DNA of 46,682 nt from Gammaproteobacteria bacterium (GTDB taxonomy: Bacteria > Pseudomonadota > Gammaproteobacteria > SZUA-229), in the NCBI GenBank assembly GCA_030148865.1, contig JASBSR010000004.1, forward strand, positions 1-46,682. The letters run 5' to 3'. Shown here piece by piece: positions 27,134 to 36,882 of the stretch. The position numbers were made by a program, and so were the translations under genes. The number at the start of each line of letters is the position of its first letter. The stretch's first letter is position 1. A model generated the notes under the pieces. It saw only the letters and a program-made list of their open reading frames with translations. It made no database searches and had not been told where the DNA came from.

Positions 27134-27571
27134 TTAGTGCTTAACCGAGATCCGTCTTGCCAGGGCAACTTCTTTCTTCGGGATCGTCACCTTGAGCACA
27201 CCGTGTTCTGAATGTGCCTCGATTTTTTCGGCATCAGCGGTGTCCGGCAGCGTGAAGCGGCGATAGAACATACCGTACTGGCGCTCAACGCGGCGGAAGT
27301 TTTCCTTTTCAGTTTTTTCTTCAGCGGAGCGCTCACCTTTGATGGTCAGTACAGCATTATCCATCGAAACTTCAATGTCTTCCGGTTTGACGCCGGGAAT
27401 ATCGGCGTGTAGCACAAAGGCATTATCGTTTTCAGTGATGTCAACCGAAGGTGCCCAGCGTGCTGTCGCGACGTTGCCGTCGTCATCGCCGTTAAGCGTC
27501 GATAGCGGGTTGTTCAGTTCGCGGTTTAGCTGGTCGAACAAATTCCAGGGATTGTATCGTACAAGGCTCAT
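27134..27571 (-). CDS. Hsp20/alpha-crystallin family small heat-shock protein
   Basis: ATP-independent holdase chaperone of 145 residues. The alpha-crystallin domain (about 37-130) contains WAPSVDITENDNAFVLHADIPG, split as WAPSVDITEND (39-49) and FVLHADIPG (52-60), and ends with GVLKVTIPK. A C-terminal IXI-like anchor (RRISV) is weak. ATG 27571 has GGAGGT about 8 bases upstream. The gene lies on the minus strand between hisD and hisC, splitting a set of histidine genes that are contiguous in many related genomes, so it was probably inserted there. Confidence 0.95.
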   Translation of the reverse strand: MSLVRYNPWNLFDQLNRELNNPLSTLNGDDDGNVATARWAPSVDITENDNAFVLHADIPGVKPEDIEVSMDNAVLTIKGERSAEEKTEKENFRRVERQYGMFYRRFTLPDTADAEKIEAHSEHGVLKVTIPKKEVALARRISVKH

Positions 27572-27608
27572 GGGGTTACCTCCTATGATGTTTGTTTGCT
27601 GTTAGTAA

Positions 27609-27636
27609 TAGTGTGGTCAGGAATGTAATTTTCAAG
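27609..27636 (-). promoter_or_regulatory. possible sigma-32-type promoter of hsp20
   Basis: Read on the minus strand, CTTGAAA (27630-27636) matches the sigma-32 -35 consensus exactly. CCACACTA follows 13 bases later and matches the -10 consensus only partly. A second CTTGAAA lies further upstream (27709-27715) without a good -10 box. The call rests on the -35 match and on the gene being a heat-shock gene. Confidence 0.35.
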
Positions 27637-27758
27637 ACCCCACCGGCTGTTTTAACTGGCTGCTGGTGCCAGCGTTCTGCTACCATCTGTAGTGACCGTG
27701 GCCGGTATTTTCAAGCCCCGACGACTACCCTCTGGCACGAACCGAATACAGGATTGAT

Positions 27759-28835
27759 GTGAAGCAAGACTTGCTCAACTGGATACGCCCCGAAATACGC
27801 GCACTCAAGGCTTACCAGGTGGCAGACGCCAGCGGTCTGGTGAAACTGGATGCTATGGAAAACCCTTATTGCCTGCCGGCAGAGGTGCTCGATCAGGCGC
27901 AGTCCGGGCTGTTGAACGCCGCGATCAACCGCTATCCCGACCCGGCGGCCAGAGTGCTACGCGCGCGCATCGCTGAAGTGATGCAGCTGCCTGCTGTGGC
28001 AGAAACCGTGCTGGGTAATGGTTCAGATGAGCTGATTCAAATGCTGATCATGGCCGTCGCGGGCGCGGGTCGCAGTGTCATGTCGTTCGAGCCGGGCTTT
28101 GTCATGTACAACATGATCAGTCGCTTTGTCGGGGTTGATTATGCGGGCGTGCCGCTGACAAAAAACTTTGCCATCGACATGGCGGCCACCGAGGCGGCGA
28201 TTGCAAAACAGCAACCCGCCCTGATTTTTATCGCTTACCCGAATAATCCCACGGGGAATTTATTCGCCGCCGAAGACATCGAGCGCATTATAAAAATTGC
28301 GCCTGGACTGGTGGTAATCGACGAAGCCTACCAGCCATTTGCGCAGCACAGTTTTATGCCGCAGCTGGAGCATTACGAACAGTTGCTGGTGATGCGTACC
28401 GTTTCCAAAATGGGTCTGGCGGGGTTGCGTCTCGGTGTACTCTGCGGTCATCCTGAACTAATCACTGAAATTGACAAGATACGTTTACCGTACAATATCA
28501 ATGTACTAACACAGCAGACAGCGACGATCGCGTTGCAACATATTGCGGTACTCGAACAACAGGCGGCCAGGATTCGCGAACAACGCGAGCTGATGCTGCA
28601 GCAACTCGCTGCCCTGGCTGGAATCGAAGTGTTCCCGAGTCAGGCCAATTTTATTCTGTTCCGAATTTTGCAGGGCAATGCCGATGATGTGTTCAAACAT
28701 ATTTGTGATGCCGGCATATTGATTAAGAACATGAAAGCCAGCGCAGGCAGTTTGAAAAACTGCCTGCGCGTTACCGTGGGTAAAAGCGAAGAAAACACGG
28801 CCTTTATGCAGGCTTTGCAGGCAGCGCTGGCCTGA
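27759..28835 (+). CDS. hisC: histidinol-phosphate aminotransferase
   Basis: PLP-dependent transaminase of histidine synthesis, 358 residues. It shows IFIAYPNNPTGN for substrate and cofactor binding, VVIDEAYQPF with the conserved Asp and Tyr, and the PLP lysine Lys217 in TVSKMGLAGLRLG. The start is GTG 27759; the overlapping ATG two bases earlier meets a stop at once. It stands apart from hisGD because of the hsp20 insertion and so needs its own promoter in the 187-base gap. It converges with the DegS-type protease gene, with 15 bases between the ends. Confidence 0.96.
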   Translation: MKQDLLNWIRPEIRALKAYQVADASGLVKLDAMENPYCLPAEVLDQAQSGLLNAAINRYPDPAARVLRARIAEVMQLPAVAETVLGNGSDELIQMLIMAVAGAGRSVMSFEPGFVMYNMISRFVGVDYAGVPLTKNFAIDMAATEAAIAKQQPALIFIAYPNNPTGNLFAAEDIERIIKIAPGLVVIDEAYQPFAQHSFMPQLEHYEQLLVMRTVSKMGLAGLRLGVLCGHPELITEIDKIRLPYNINVLTQQTATIALQHIAVLEQQAARIREQRELMLQQLAALAGIEVFPSQANFILFRILQGNADDVFKHICDAGILIKNMKASAGSLKNCLRVTVGKSEENTAFMQALQAALA

Positions 28836-28850
28836 TTCTGCTGTGAATGC

Positions 28851-29987
28851 CTAGTTGCTCCGCATCGGGCGTTGCCCCAGGGTTGCTTCCAGACTAAAGC
28901 TCTGTCCCTGACGCAGACCATCAATCGCGAACTGGTCACCGGGTTTGCCGGCCGCAATAATTTTGACGATATCGCTGGTTTCGTGAATTTGCTGCTTGTT
29001 GATATGCGTAATGATGTCGCCCGCCCTGAGGCCGGCTTTATCACCGGGGCCATTGGTGTCAACACTGGTGACCAGAATGCCGTGCACATTGGGCAGGCCG
29101 ATTTTATCCAGCGATGCCTGGAGTATGTCCTGACCTTCAACACCCAGCCAGCCACGTACCACATAACCATTTTTGGTAATCTGGTTGAGTACGTCGATGG
29201 CCAGATCGATCGGGATGGCAAAGCCAATGCCCTGGAAGTTGCCCGTCTTGGAATAGATCAATGAATTAATCCCGATGATTTCACCGGCGACGTTAATCAG
29301 TGCACCACCCGAGTTGCCGGGGTTGATTGCGGCATCGGTTTGTAAAAAGTTTTCATAGGTATTGGTGCTCACCCGGGTACGACCGGTGGCGCTGATAATG
29401 CCCTGGGTCACCGTCTGGCCGATTTCGAAGGGATAACCGATGGCCATCACCACGTCACCGATGCGCACTTTTTTGACATTGCCAATACGAGCTTCGGGCA
29501 GATTCTTGAGATCGATTTTCAGTACCGCAAGATCGGTATCCGGGTCTTTGCCGACCAGCTTCGCCTGTACGCTGCGGCCATCGGTGAGGGTGACCTGAAG
29601 ATTATTGGAGTCCGCGATAACGTGATAATTCGTCAGTACAAAGCCGCGGCTATCGACAATGACACCGGAGCCAGAATTAACCCGAGTTTCAATTTTGGGT
29701 GCCTGCGGTGTGTTTTTGCCAAAAAAGCGTTCCAGCAATGAGTTATTGGCATCAACCGGGGCCTCGACATAGCGCAGCGAGCGAATGCTGACAACAGTGG
29801 GGGAGGCGATATCGACTGCGCTGGCGAAACTGGAGGTTTGCTGCCCCGGATCACTGTTATTTTCGCCAATGCTGTAGTCGAACAGGCTCAAACGTCCCTG
29901 ACCGCTGAACAATAAATACAGAATGCCGAAAAACAGACCGATCGCGATCCAGTTCAAATAGTAAAGCAGGCGTTGAGCATGTTTCAT
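28851..29987 (-). CDS. degS: periplasmic serine endoprotease, DegS/AlgW type
   Basis: Membrane-anchored HtrA protease that senses misfolded outer-membrane proteins and starts the sigma-E response by cutting the anti-sigma factor. The 378 residues show one N-terminal membrane helix (about 10-28), a trypsin-like domain with His122 (TNYHVIADS), Asp152 (DTDLAVLKID) and Ser226 (NPGNSGGALIN), and a single PDZ domain (about 275-370). One PDZ and one anchor favour DegS/AlgW over DegP. A location beside hisC is also known for AlgW in pseudomonads. Confidence 0.93.
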   Translation of the reverse strand: MKHAQRLLYYLNWIAIGLFFGILYLLFSGQGRLSLFDYSIGENNSDPGQQTSSFASAVDIASPTVVSIRSLRYVEAPVDANNSLLERFFGKNTPQAPKIETRVNSGSGVIVDSRGFVLTNYHVIADSNNLQVTLTDGRSVQAKLVGKDPDTDLAVLKIDLKNLPEARIGNVKKVRIGDVVMAIGYPFEIGQTVTQGIISATGRTRVSTNTYENFLQTDAAINPGNSGGALINVAGEIIGINSLIYSKTGNFQGIGFAIPIDLAIDVLNQITKNGYVVRGWLGVEGQDILQASLDKIGLPNVHGILVTSVDTNGPGDKAGLRAGDIITHINKQQIHETSDIVKIIAAGKPGDQFAIDGLRQGQSFSLEATLGQRPMRSN

Positions 29988-30198
29988 GTATGTTTTGTAT
30001 CTTATTGTTTTTTTGTTGTTTATCAGAAAAAACTTGGCGCATTTCGCTACATACGTTATGCTAAGCGCCCTTTGCGACCGCCTTCTATGCCGAGCGGCCT
30101 GCCGAACTGATTGTGGTTTCGGGTTCTGCGTGATTTAACAGTGGTTTACTCCTCAACACAACAGTAGCGAATTTCAATTTTTCGTGGAGAACATTCAA

Positions 30199-30795
30199 AT
30201 GTCTACTGACGCTGTCGATAAAGACAAACGTCGCTTTCTGACGCTGGCCACTTCGGTGGTAGGCGCGGTCGGGGCCGGCTTTGTCGCGGTTCCTTTCCTG
30301 GCGTCCTGGATGCCTAGCGAGCGAGCCAAAAACGCAGGTGCACCTGTCGAAGTGGATATCAGCAAAATGGTCGAGGGCCAGCTGGTTACCGTAGAATGGC
30401 AGAGTAAGCCCGTCTGGATATTAAAGCGATCGAAGGAAACGCTCGATAATTTACCTAAAAATGATGATCGTCTGCGTGACCCGCATTCGGAAAACACCAA
30501 TCAGCAGCCGCCGTATGCGCAAAACGAAGATCGTTCACGCAAACCGGAAATTTCGGTGCTGGTGGGAATCTGTACCCATCTCGGCTGTTCACCTACCTAC
30601 CGTCCTGACATCGCGCCTGCTGATCTGGGTGACGACTGGCTGGGCGGATTTTTCTGCCCTTGTCATAGCTCTCGCTTTGATCTTGCGGGCCGTGTGTTCC
30701 AGGGGGTGCCAGCACCGAGCAATCTGGTGGTGCCTTCACACTATTACGTGACCGATACCCGAATCCTCATTGGTGAAGATGGAGGCGCAGCATAA
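30199..30795 (+). CDS. petA: ubiquinol-cytochrome c reductase iron-sulfur (Rieske) subunit
   Basis: Rieske protein of the bc1 complex, passing electrons from ubiquinol to cytochrome c1. The 198-residue product has a Tat-like start (DKDKRRFL) and a membrane anchor (about 13-35). The 2Fe-2S ligands are Cys125 and His127 in CTHLGC and Cys153 and His156 in CPCHSS, with Cys130 and Cys155 as the disulfide pair. ATG 30199 is used, with GGAG about 9 bases upstream; a GTG five codons earlier would absorb that site. It overlaps petB by one base. Confidence 0.97.
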   Translation: MSTDAVDKDKRRFLTLATSVVGAVGAGFVAVPFLASWMPSERAKNAGAPVEVDISKMVEGQLVTVEWQSKPVWILKRSKETLDNLPKNDDRLRDPHSENTNQQPPYAQNEDRSRKPEISVLVGICTHLGCSPTYRPDIAPADLGDDWLGGFFCPCHSSRFDLAGRVFQGVPAPSNLVVPSHYYVTDTRILIGEDGGAA

Positions 30796-32012
30796 TGGGC
30801 AAAAATCTACTCGCCTGGATTGATGATCGTTTCCCTCTGACCAAGCTGTGGAACGAACATCTGGCAGAATATTACGCACCGAAAAATTTCAATTTCTGGT
30901 ATTTCTTCGGTTCCTTGGCATTGCTGGTACTGGTGATTCAGATTATCTCCGGCATTTTCCTGACCATGCATTACAAACCGGACGCGGCTGAGGCTTTTGC
31001 TTCTGTCGAGTACATCATGCGCGATGTGCCTTATGGCTGGTTGATTCGCTACATACACTCCACCGGGGCGACGGCCTTCTTTATCGTGGTGTATTTGCAT
31101 ATGCTGCGCGGTTTGATGTACGGCTCGTATAAAAAGCCGCGTGAACTGATCTGGCTGTTCGGTATGTTCATTTATCTGGCGTTAATGGCCGAAGCCTTCA
31201 TGGGCTATCTGTTGCCCTGGGGGCAGATGTCTTACTGGGGCGCACAGGTGATTATTTCACTGTTTGGTGCAATTCCAGTCGTAGGTGATGACCTGACGCT
31301 ATGGATTCGTGGTGATTTTGTGATTTCCGATGCCACTCTGAACCGTTTCTTTGCGCTGCACGTGATTGCGGTGCCGCTGGTGCTGGTTTTCCTTGTTGTG
31401 GCACACATCATTGCACTGCACGAAGTTGGTTCGAACAACCCCGACGGTGTTGAAATCAAAAAACACAAGGATCCAGTAACCCATATCCCGCTGGACGGCA
31501 TTCCGTTCCACCCCTACTACACCGTGAAGGACATCGCCGGTGTGGTGGTGTTCCTGTTCTTCTTTGCCACCATCATGTTCTACTTCCCGGATGGCGGCGG
31601 CTACTTCCTGGAGCACGCGAACTTTATTGCCTCGGATCCGTTGAAAACGCCTGAGCATATTGCGCCGGTCTGGTACTTCACCCCGTTCTACGCGATTCTG
31701 CGAGCTGTACCCGACAAGTTGATGGGTGTCGGTGCCATGTTTGCTGCCATCGGGCTGCTGTTCTTCATGCCCTGGATCGACCGTTGCAAGGTGAAATCGA
31801 TTCGCTACCGTTCGGGTATCTACAAAGCCAATCTGGCTGCTTTTGTGGTCAGTTTTGTCGTGCTTGGCTGGGCAGCGATGCAGCCCGTGAATGAAGTGAT
31901 TACCATGACCTCACGAGTTTTCTCCGTGATCTACTTTGGCTTCTTCATCGTGCTCTATATCACGTCCAAGAATGAAGCGACTAAACCAGTTCCAGACAGG
32001 GTTACGCAATGA
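30795..32012 (+). CDS. petB: cytochrome b of the bc1 complex
   Basis: Membrane core of the bc1 complex, carrying two b hemes and the quinol and quinone sites. The 405 residues have about eight membrane helices. The heme histidines lie in [22 protein letters not shown] (RYIHSTGA and YLHMLRG) and in [25 protein letters not shown] (ALHVIAVP and AHIIALH). The PEW-type Qo motif appears as [15 protein letters not shown]. The start at 30795 overlaps the petA stop (TAATG), and the end overlaps petC by 4 bases. Confidence 0.98.
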   Translation: MGKNLLAWIDDRFPLTKLWNEHLAEYYAPKNFNFWYFFGSLALLVLVIQIISGIFLTMHYKPDAAEAFASVEYIMRDVPYGWLIRYIHSTGATAFFIVVYLHMLRGLMYGSYKKPRELIWLFGMFIYLALMAEAFMGYLLPWGQMSYWGAQVIISLFGAIPVVGDDLTLWIRGDFVISDATLNRFFALHVIAVPLVLVFLVVAHIIALHEVGSNNPDGVEIKKHKDPVTHIPLDGIPFHPYYTVKDIAGVVVFLFFFATIMFYFPDGGGYFLEHANFIASDPLKTPEHIAPVWYFTPFYAILRAVPDKLMGVGAMFAAIGLLFFMPWIDRCKVKSIRYRSGIYKANLAAFVVSFVVLGWAAMQPVNEVITMTSRVFSVIYFGFFIVLYITSKNEATKPVPDRVTQ

Positions 32013-32761
32013 AAAAGATAATTATTACGTTTCTGTTCGCTATTGTAGCTGTCAATGCGTTTGCCTCGGGCAATATCCACCTGGATAGTGCGCCGGTCGA
32101 TGTTACTGACAAAGATTCGCTAAAACGCGGTGCCAAACATTTTGCCGATTATTGCTTTAGCTGTCATTCGGCATCTTTCATGCGCTATAACCGCATTGGC
32201 AAAGACCTCGGCATGGATGAGGCCGAAGTGCGTGATATGATGATTTTTACACGCGATAAGAAAGGCGCACCCACCAAGTACGGTAGCCTGATGAAAGTCG
32301 CTATGAGCGAAGATTATGCGCGTAATGCTTTTGGTGCCCCTGCCCCGGATTTATCGCTGATAGCACGTGCCCGGGGCGCGGACTGGGTGTACACCTACCT
32401 GCGTTCTTTCTATGTTGACCCGGGTCGCCCGAGCGGTATGAACAACCTAGTGTTCCGCGATGTTGGTATGCCTAATGTGCTTTGGGAGCTGCAGGGTCTG
32501 CAAAAACCCGTGTATAAAACGATTCAGCACGAAGGCAAGGACATAGAAGTGCTTGATCATCTCGAGCTGATGCAGCCTGGCAATATGGATGAAAAAGAGT
32601 TCGATACATTTACCGCAGATCTGGTCAACTTTATGGTGTACCTCGCCGAGCCAGTACAGGCAGAGCGCAGAAGCCTGGGCTGGAAAGTGCTGTTGTTTCT
32701 CGTGGTTTTCTTTGTGGTCGCGTACCTGCTGAAGAAAGAATACTGGAAAGACGTACACTAA
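32009..32761 (+). CDS. petC: cytochrome c1 of the bc1 complex
   Basis: Periplasmic-facing c-type cytochrome that takes electrons from the Rieske protein. The 250 residues have a signal peptide (cleavage after NAFA), the covalent heme site CFSCH (Cys49, Cys52, His53), and a C-terminal membrane anchor (about 225-245) in [18 protein letters not shown] methionine ligand is likely in the later part (for example in [13 protein letters not shown]). Translation is coupled to petB by the ATGA overlap. With petA and petB it gives a complete three-subunit complex. Confidence 0.97.
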   Translation: MKKIIITFLFAIVAVNAFASGNIHLDSAPVDVTDKDSLKRGAKHFADYCFSCHSASFMRYNRIGKDLGMDEAEVRDMMIFTRDKKGAPTKYGSLMKVAMSEDYARNAFGAPAPDLSLIARARGADWVYTYLRSFYVDPGRPSGMNNLVFRDVGMPNVLWELQGLQKPVYKTIQHEGKDIEVLDHLELMQPGNMDEKEFDTFTADLVNFMVYLAEPVQAERRSLGWKVLLFLVVFFVVAYLLKKEYWKDVH

Positions 32762-32816
32762 GGTCTGGCGTGCAGGCACAGCAGAGAAGCTGTCACTTAA
32801 TTAACTCGAGAATTCA

Positions 32817-33413
32817 ATGAATATATACACCACGGCAGCATCGATCGAATGCCATCGCACGCGCATTGTGCTGGCAGAAAAAGATATTGCTCACAAGCTG
32901 CATCTGGTCGACGAAAAAAAGATGCCGGAGGATTTGCTCGACATGAATCCCTACGGCAGTCTGCCGACCCTGGTCGATCGTGATCTGGTGTTATATGACT
33001 CGCGTGTCATTATGGAATATCTCGAAGAACGGTTTCCACACCCGCCGTTAATGCCGGTGGGTCCGGTGGCACGTGGTCAGAGTCGACTCGCTCTGTTTCG
33101 GGTCGAGCACGACTGGTTTCCGCTGGTGGATACCATCGAAACCAAAAGTGAAAAAATGGCAGCGAAGGCACGTAAGGAACTGAGTGAGAGTATTGCTGCG
33201 ACTGCATCGGTATTTGCTGCGATGCCGTTTTTTCTCAGTGAAGAATTCACTCTGGTGGATGCCAGTATTGTGCCGATACTCTGGCGCTTACCACATTACG
33301 GCATCGAGCTACCCAAAGGCAGCAAAGACATCACTGATTATATGGAACGTGTTTTTGATCGCGAAGGTTTTCAGGCCAGTCTCACGGAAGCTGAGCGCGA
33401 ATTCAGACTTTGA
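32817..33413 (+). CDS. sspA: stringent starvation protein A
   Basis: RNA-polymerase-associated protein with a glutathione-transferase fold and no GST activity; in E. coli it supports acid tolerance and stationary-phase expression. The 198 residues begin with a thioredoxin-like half (MNIYTTAASIECHRTRIVLAEK) and contain MNPYGSLPTLVDRDLVLYDSRVIMEYLEERFPHP, split as NPYGSLPTLVDRDLVLYDS and IMEYLEERFPHPP. It lies 55 bases after petC, the usual position in this class, and 43 bases before sspB. Confidence 0.95.
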   Translation: MNIYTTAASIECHRTRIVLAEKDIAHKLHLVDEKKMPEDLLDMNPYGSLPTLVDRDLVLYDSRVIMEYLEERFPHPPLMPVGPVARGQSRLALFRVEHDWFPLVDTIETKSEKMAAKARKELSESIAATASVFAAMPFFLSEEFTLVDASIVPILWRLPHYGIELPKGSKDITDYMERVFDREGFQASLTEAEREFRL

Positions 33414-33456
33414 TCGGCCACTGGTGAATCCACGCTGACAGGCTATTATCAGTAGC

Positions 33457-33846
33457 ATGACCTCCAGTCGCCCTTACCTCGTACGCGCCATGTACCAATG
33501 GATAGTGGACAATGGCACCACGCCCTATTTGCTGGTCGATGCCGAAGCCAACATGAAAGCGGTGCCGGCCGAGCATATCCAGGACGGTAAGGTGGTACTC
33601 AATATCGCCCCCATGGCCATTTCCGGCCTGACCCTGGGTGACGAAGAAATTTCATTCAGCGCCCGCTTTTCCGGCAAAGCACAAACGATACGAGTTCCGA
33701 TCCAGGCGGTGCTGGCGATTTACGCGCGCGAGAATGGTCAGGGCATGATGTTCACCGAAGATGATGGCGCATTGGCAAACGAGACTGATGGTGATGATGA
33801 ACCGGATCCTGACAAACCGAAACCGACGCTGCGAGTCGTTAAATAA
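33457..33846 (+). CDS. sspB: ClpXP protease specificity-enhancing factor SspB
   Basis: Adaptor that delivers ssrA-tagged and some other proteins to ClpXP. The 129 residues have the SspB core (RPYLVRAMYQWIVDNGTTPYLLVDA in two parts, and LNIAPMAISGLTLGDEEISFSARFSG in two parts), an acidic flexible linker rich in Asp and Glu (about 103-118) and the C-terminal ClpX-binding tail PTLRVVK. All functional parts are visible. The stop at 33844-33846 overlaps the first base of repeat element D. Confidence 0.96.
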   Translation: MTSSRPYLVRAMYQWIVDNGTTPYLLVDAEANMKAVPAEHIQDGKVVLNIAPMAISGLTLGDEEISFSARFSGKAQTIRVPIQAVLAIYARENGQGMMFTEDDGALANETDGDDEPDPDKPKPTLRVVK

Positions 33847-33923
33847 GTTGGCAGCTACAACATAGTCAGTAGTCATCAGTTGGCAGTAAAAAGCTAAAAA
33901 ACAAGATTTTTATGCTACCAACT
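33846..33923. repeat. heptad inverted-repeat element D (CAGTTGG family, degenerate)
   Basis: It fills the 82-base gap between the convergent ends of sspB and diaA. The outer arms AGTTGGCAGC (33846-33855) and GCTACCAACT (33914-33923) are complementary at 9 of 10 positions. Inside, AGTCATCAGTTGGCAGT (33871-33887) is identical to the core of element B between kdsC and kdsD. The 7-base spacing is partly lost, with GTCAGTA, GTCATCA, GTTGGCA and GTAAAAA in phase from 33865. No gene lies inside. It may also act as a hairpin between the two transcripts. Confidence 0.7.
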
Positions 33924-33928
33924 ATTTT

Positions 33929-34540
<612 letters not shown>

Positions 34541-34918
34541 TCAGATCGCGTTTTTGATCCATTCATAGTGGTATTGATCGAAAGTAGTGTACGCATCATT
34601 TTGCGGTTTTTTTGACATGCCGACAACGTCTATTCGCACATCTTTGTAGGCCGGTTGCTGCTGCAAAAACAATTGTGCGGTCGCGATGATGTGTTTTTGC
34701 TTGTGCGCGGTAATACTGGCCAGCGGCCCGCCGTAATCATTATTTTTGCGGTAGCGAACCTCGACGAAAACCAGTGTCTTTTTATCCAGCATGATGAGAT
34801 CAATTTCACCATGACGACCCTGAAAATTTTTCTGCAATAGTCTCAGTCCCTGTTGTTGCAAAAACTCGCAACAGGCCTGCTCGGCGTGCCGACCCTGCTC
34901 AAGAGTCGTCGGCTTCAC
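34541..34918 (-). CDS. yraN: UPF0102 protein YraN
   Basis: A 125-residue protein with a restriction-endonuclease-like fold: EQGRHAEQACCEFLQQQGL at the start, then GEIDLIMLD and VFVEVRYRKN, the PD-(D/E)XK-like catalytic pattern. The function is not established; a nuclease role linked to DNA repair or uptake has been proposed for relatives. GTG 34918 is chosen because it gives the family length and lies next to EQGRHAE; the longer frame is read inside lpoA. The first 20 bases overlap the lpoA end. Confidence 0.9.
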   Translation of the reverse strand: MKPTTLEQGRHAEQACCEFLQQQGLRLLQKNFQGRHGEIDLIMLDKKTLVFVEVRYRKNNDYGGPLASITAHKQKHIIATAQLFLQQQPAYKDVRIDVVGMSKKPQNDAYTTFDQYHYEWIKNAI

Positions 34919-36815
34919 GCTCGATAACGGGTTCAAATGGAACTGTGGTGTCAAGATACACCGGGACACCGCGCTGAAACTGTGCCCACACCAGCTCGCG
35001 GTGCAGTCGGTTATGCGCGCCGAGTTGTACATTGCCGGTTTCACCCGAGAAACGCGCATAATTGTGGTGGTTGAGATAGCTCATATTTTGCAGCAAATGA
35101 TAGCTGTCAATGCCGAGGGCGAACAAACGGGTATAACTTTTTTGCGCCGGCCAGTATTGCGCGAAGGTTTTTTTCAGGGGGTTTTCTGAGGTCAGGTTCC
35201 ACGGCAGGTCGCAGAAAATCAGTCCGTTCAGGTCGAGATCGGCGCCTGGGTCGAGATGGCCGGCATAGACGTGCGAAGTGGCGTACACTGGCAGTCCGCC
35301 AGCGTGGTGAAATTTAAACGCAGGCATAATGCTGCGTGCGGCGCGGGGAGTGGCCACCAGAAAAATCATATCGACATCCTGGCGTCGCCGGGGCACAAAT
35401 TTAACGTTTTCGCTGAGCAGGTGCTCGATGCTGCGACGACGATCATCACTTTGATTGAGATTAAACATGCGGCGAATCGGCCAGGAATAATCATCCTTGT
35501 CCGCAGCATAAAACTGGCTGGCCATGACTTCACCGCCGAGCTCGCGATAGCGCTGTTCGAAGGCGGCTGCGATGCGTTGCCCCCATTCGCTGCTGGGTGC
35601 CAGTACCGCAGCGTGCATTTTATTCTGGCGCACAGCGAGTTCGGCGGTTTGCCGAGCCTCGTCTTCGGGTAGCAGGCCAAACTGGTAGAGATTGCTGGCA
35701 TGGCTCAGTGGGTTTTCGGCATAGTTCAGGGTGAGCACTGGCACGTCGAGCTCGGTTTGCTGCGCGAGTCGATTGACCACAGATTTATCGAGCGAGCCGA
35801 CAATAGTGTGTGCGCCGTTTAATATGGCCTGCTGGTACACCTGCATGAAATTCACATCCGCATCGCCGCTGTCATAAAACCGGATCGAGGGTTCGCTGGC
35901 GATGTTCAGACCACGGCTTTTATCCTGATAATAGGCGCTGATAAAGCCGTTCTGAATCGCTTCGCTGATCGCTTTCAGCTTACCGCTCATGGGCAGGAGC
36001 ACGGCGATGCCACTGCTGGGCGCGCGCCGCTGAATATATTCTGTCAGCATCGAATCGATGAAGGCGTTGCTCACCGGGTGTTGTGGGTAACGTGTGCCCC
36101 AGTCGAGCACGGCCTCCTGCAGGTCGCGAATATCGGTTTGTGCGGTACGCATAATGCGCGCCAGATCCAGCCAGCCGCGGGTGATGGCATCATCACCACG
36201 TGCGGCATTGAGATTCACATCGGGCAGGGCGGACAGTGCCTGCCAGATACCGCGGTGATTGCGTTCGCGGAGCAGGTTGCTGGTGATTTGACGATCCAGC
36301 GCAATCCGGCTTTGTGCCGCACGCATGAAATAGCCATTGGCAAAATCGACATTGGCGCGAATCATGCCGGCTTCGAGCTGCTGTTCGGGGTTCAGCGCCG
36401 AAGTGTCAGGAATCAGCGCCAGCGCCTGAGCGGGATTATTGCTGGCGACAGCGATCCGGGCGGCGAGCAACTGAATATCCTGCTGGCGCTGCAACGCTAG
36501 CGCTTCGGGTTTGAGATGCGAGAGCTGGGACTGCGCGGTGACCAGATCACCGCGTTGATAGAGCAGTTCGGCGGCTTTTAGCAAATACTGCTGGCGCTCG
36601 GCACCGGTGTTCTGGCTGGCCAGCTGGATGTAGTATTCGGCACTGCCGCGATCCTGAGCGGCCTCAGTGTCAGCATTGGAGAGAATCTCGTCGAGGCTTT
36701 TCTTCTCGACCGGGCTGGTCGCGCAGGCACTCAGTAGCGCGCACAGGCACAGCGTTGGCAGGCCGGGGCGGAGTGAGTAAGGGCGTATGGGTAATAGTCT
36801 GGACAAGCGGGTCAT
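34899..36815 (-). CDS. lpoA: outer-membrane lipoprotein LpoA (LppC family), penicillin-binding protein activator
   Basis: Activates the bifunctional synthase PBP1A from the outer membrane. The 638 residues begin with a lipoprotein signal whose lipobox LLSAC puts the lipidated cysteine at residue 31. An N-terminal tetratricopeptide-like helical domain follows (about 40-260), then a periplasmic-binding-protein-like domain (about 265-615) starting IAVLLPMSGKLKAISEAIQNG (IAVLLPMSGKL). A TATACT hexamer just upstream on the minus strand (36826-36831) could be its -10 box. It diverges from rsmI, as in E. coli. Confidence 0.94.
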   Translation of the reverse strand: MTRLSRLLPIRPYSLRPGLPTLCLCALLSACATSPVEKKSLDEILSNADTEAAQDRGSAEYYIQLASQNTGAERQQYLLKAAELLYQRGDLVTAQSQLSHLKPEALALQRQQDIQLLAARIAVASNNPAQALALIPDTSALNPEQQLEAGMIRANVDFANGYFMRAAQSRIALDRQITSNLLRERNHRGIWQALSALPDVNLNAARGDDAITRGWLDLARIMRTAQTDIRDLQEAVLDWGTRYPQHPVSNAFIDSMLTEYIQRRAPSSGIAVLLPMSGKLKAISEAIQNGFISAYYQDKSRGLNIASEPSIRFYDSGDADVNFMQVYQQAILNGAHTIVGSLDKSVVNRLAQQTELDVPVLTLNYAENPLSHASNLYQFGLLPEDEARQTAELAVRQNKMHAAVLAPSSEWGQRIAAAFEQRYRELGGEVMASQFYAADKDDYSWPIRRMFNLNQSDDRRRSIEHLLSENVKFVPRRRQDVDMIFLVATPRAARSIMPAFKFHHAGGLPVYATSHVYAGHLDPGADLDLNGLIFCDLPWNLTSENPLKKTFAQYWPAQKSYTRLFALGIDSYHLLQNMSYLNHHNYARFSGETGNVQLGAHNRLHRELVWAQFQRGVPVYLDTTVPFEPVIEREADDS

Positions 36816-36882
36816 TAAGCTACAGTATAGGTTTTTCGCTGATCGCGTTGCGATTTAGTAAGTATGTTTTGCAGGACAGGTT

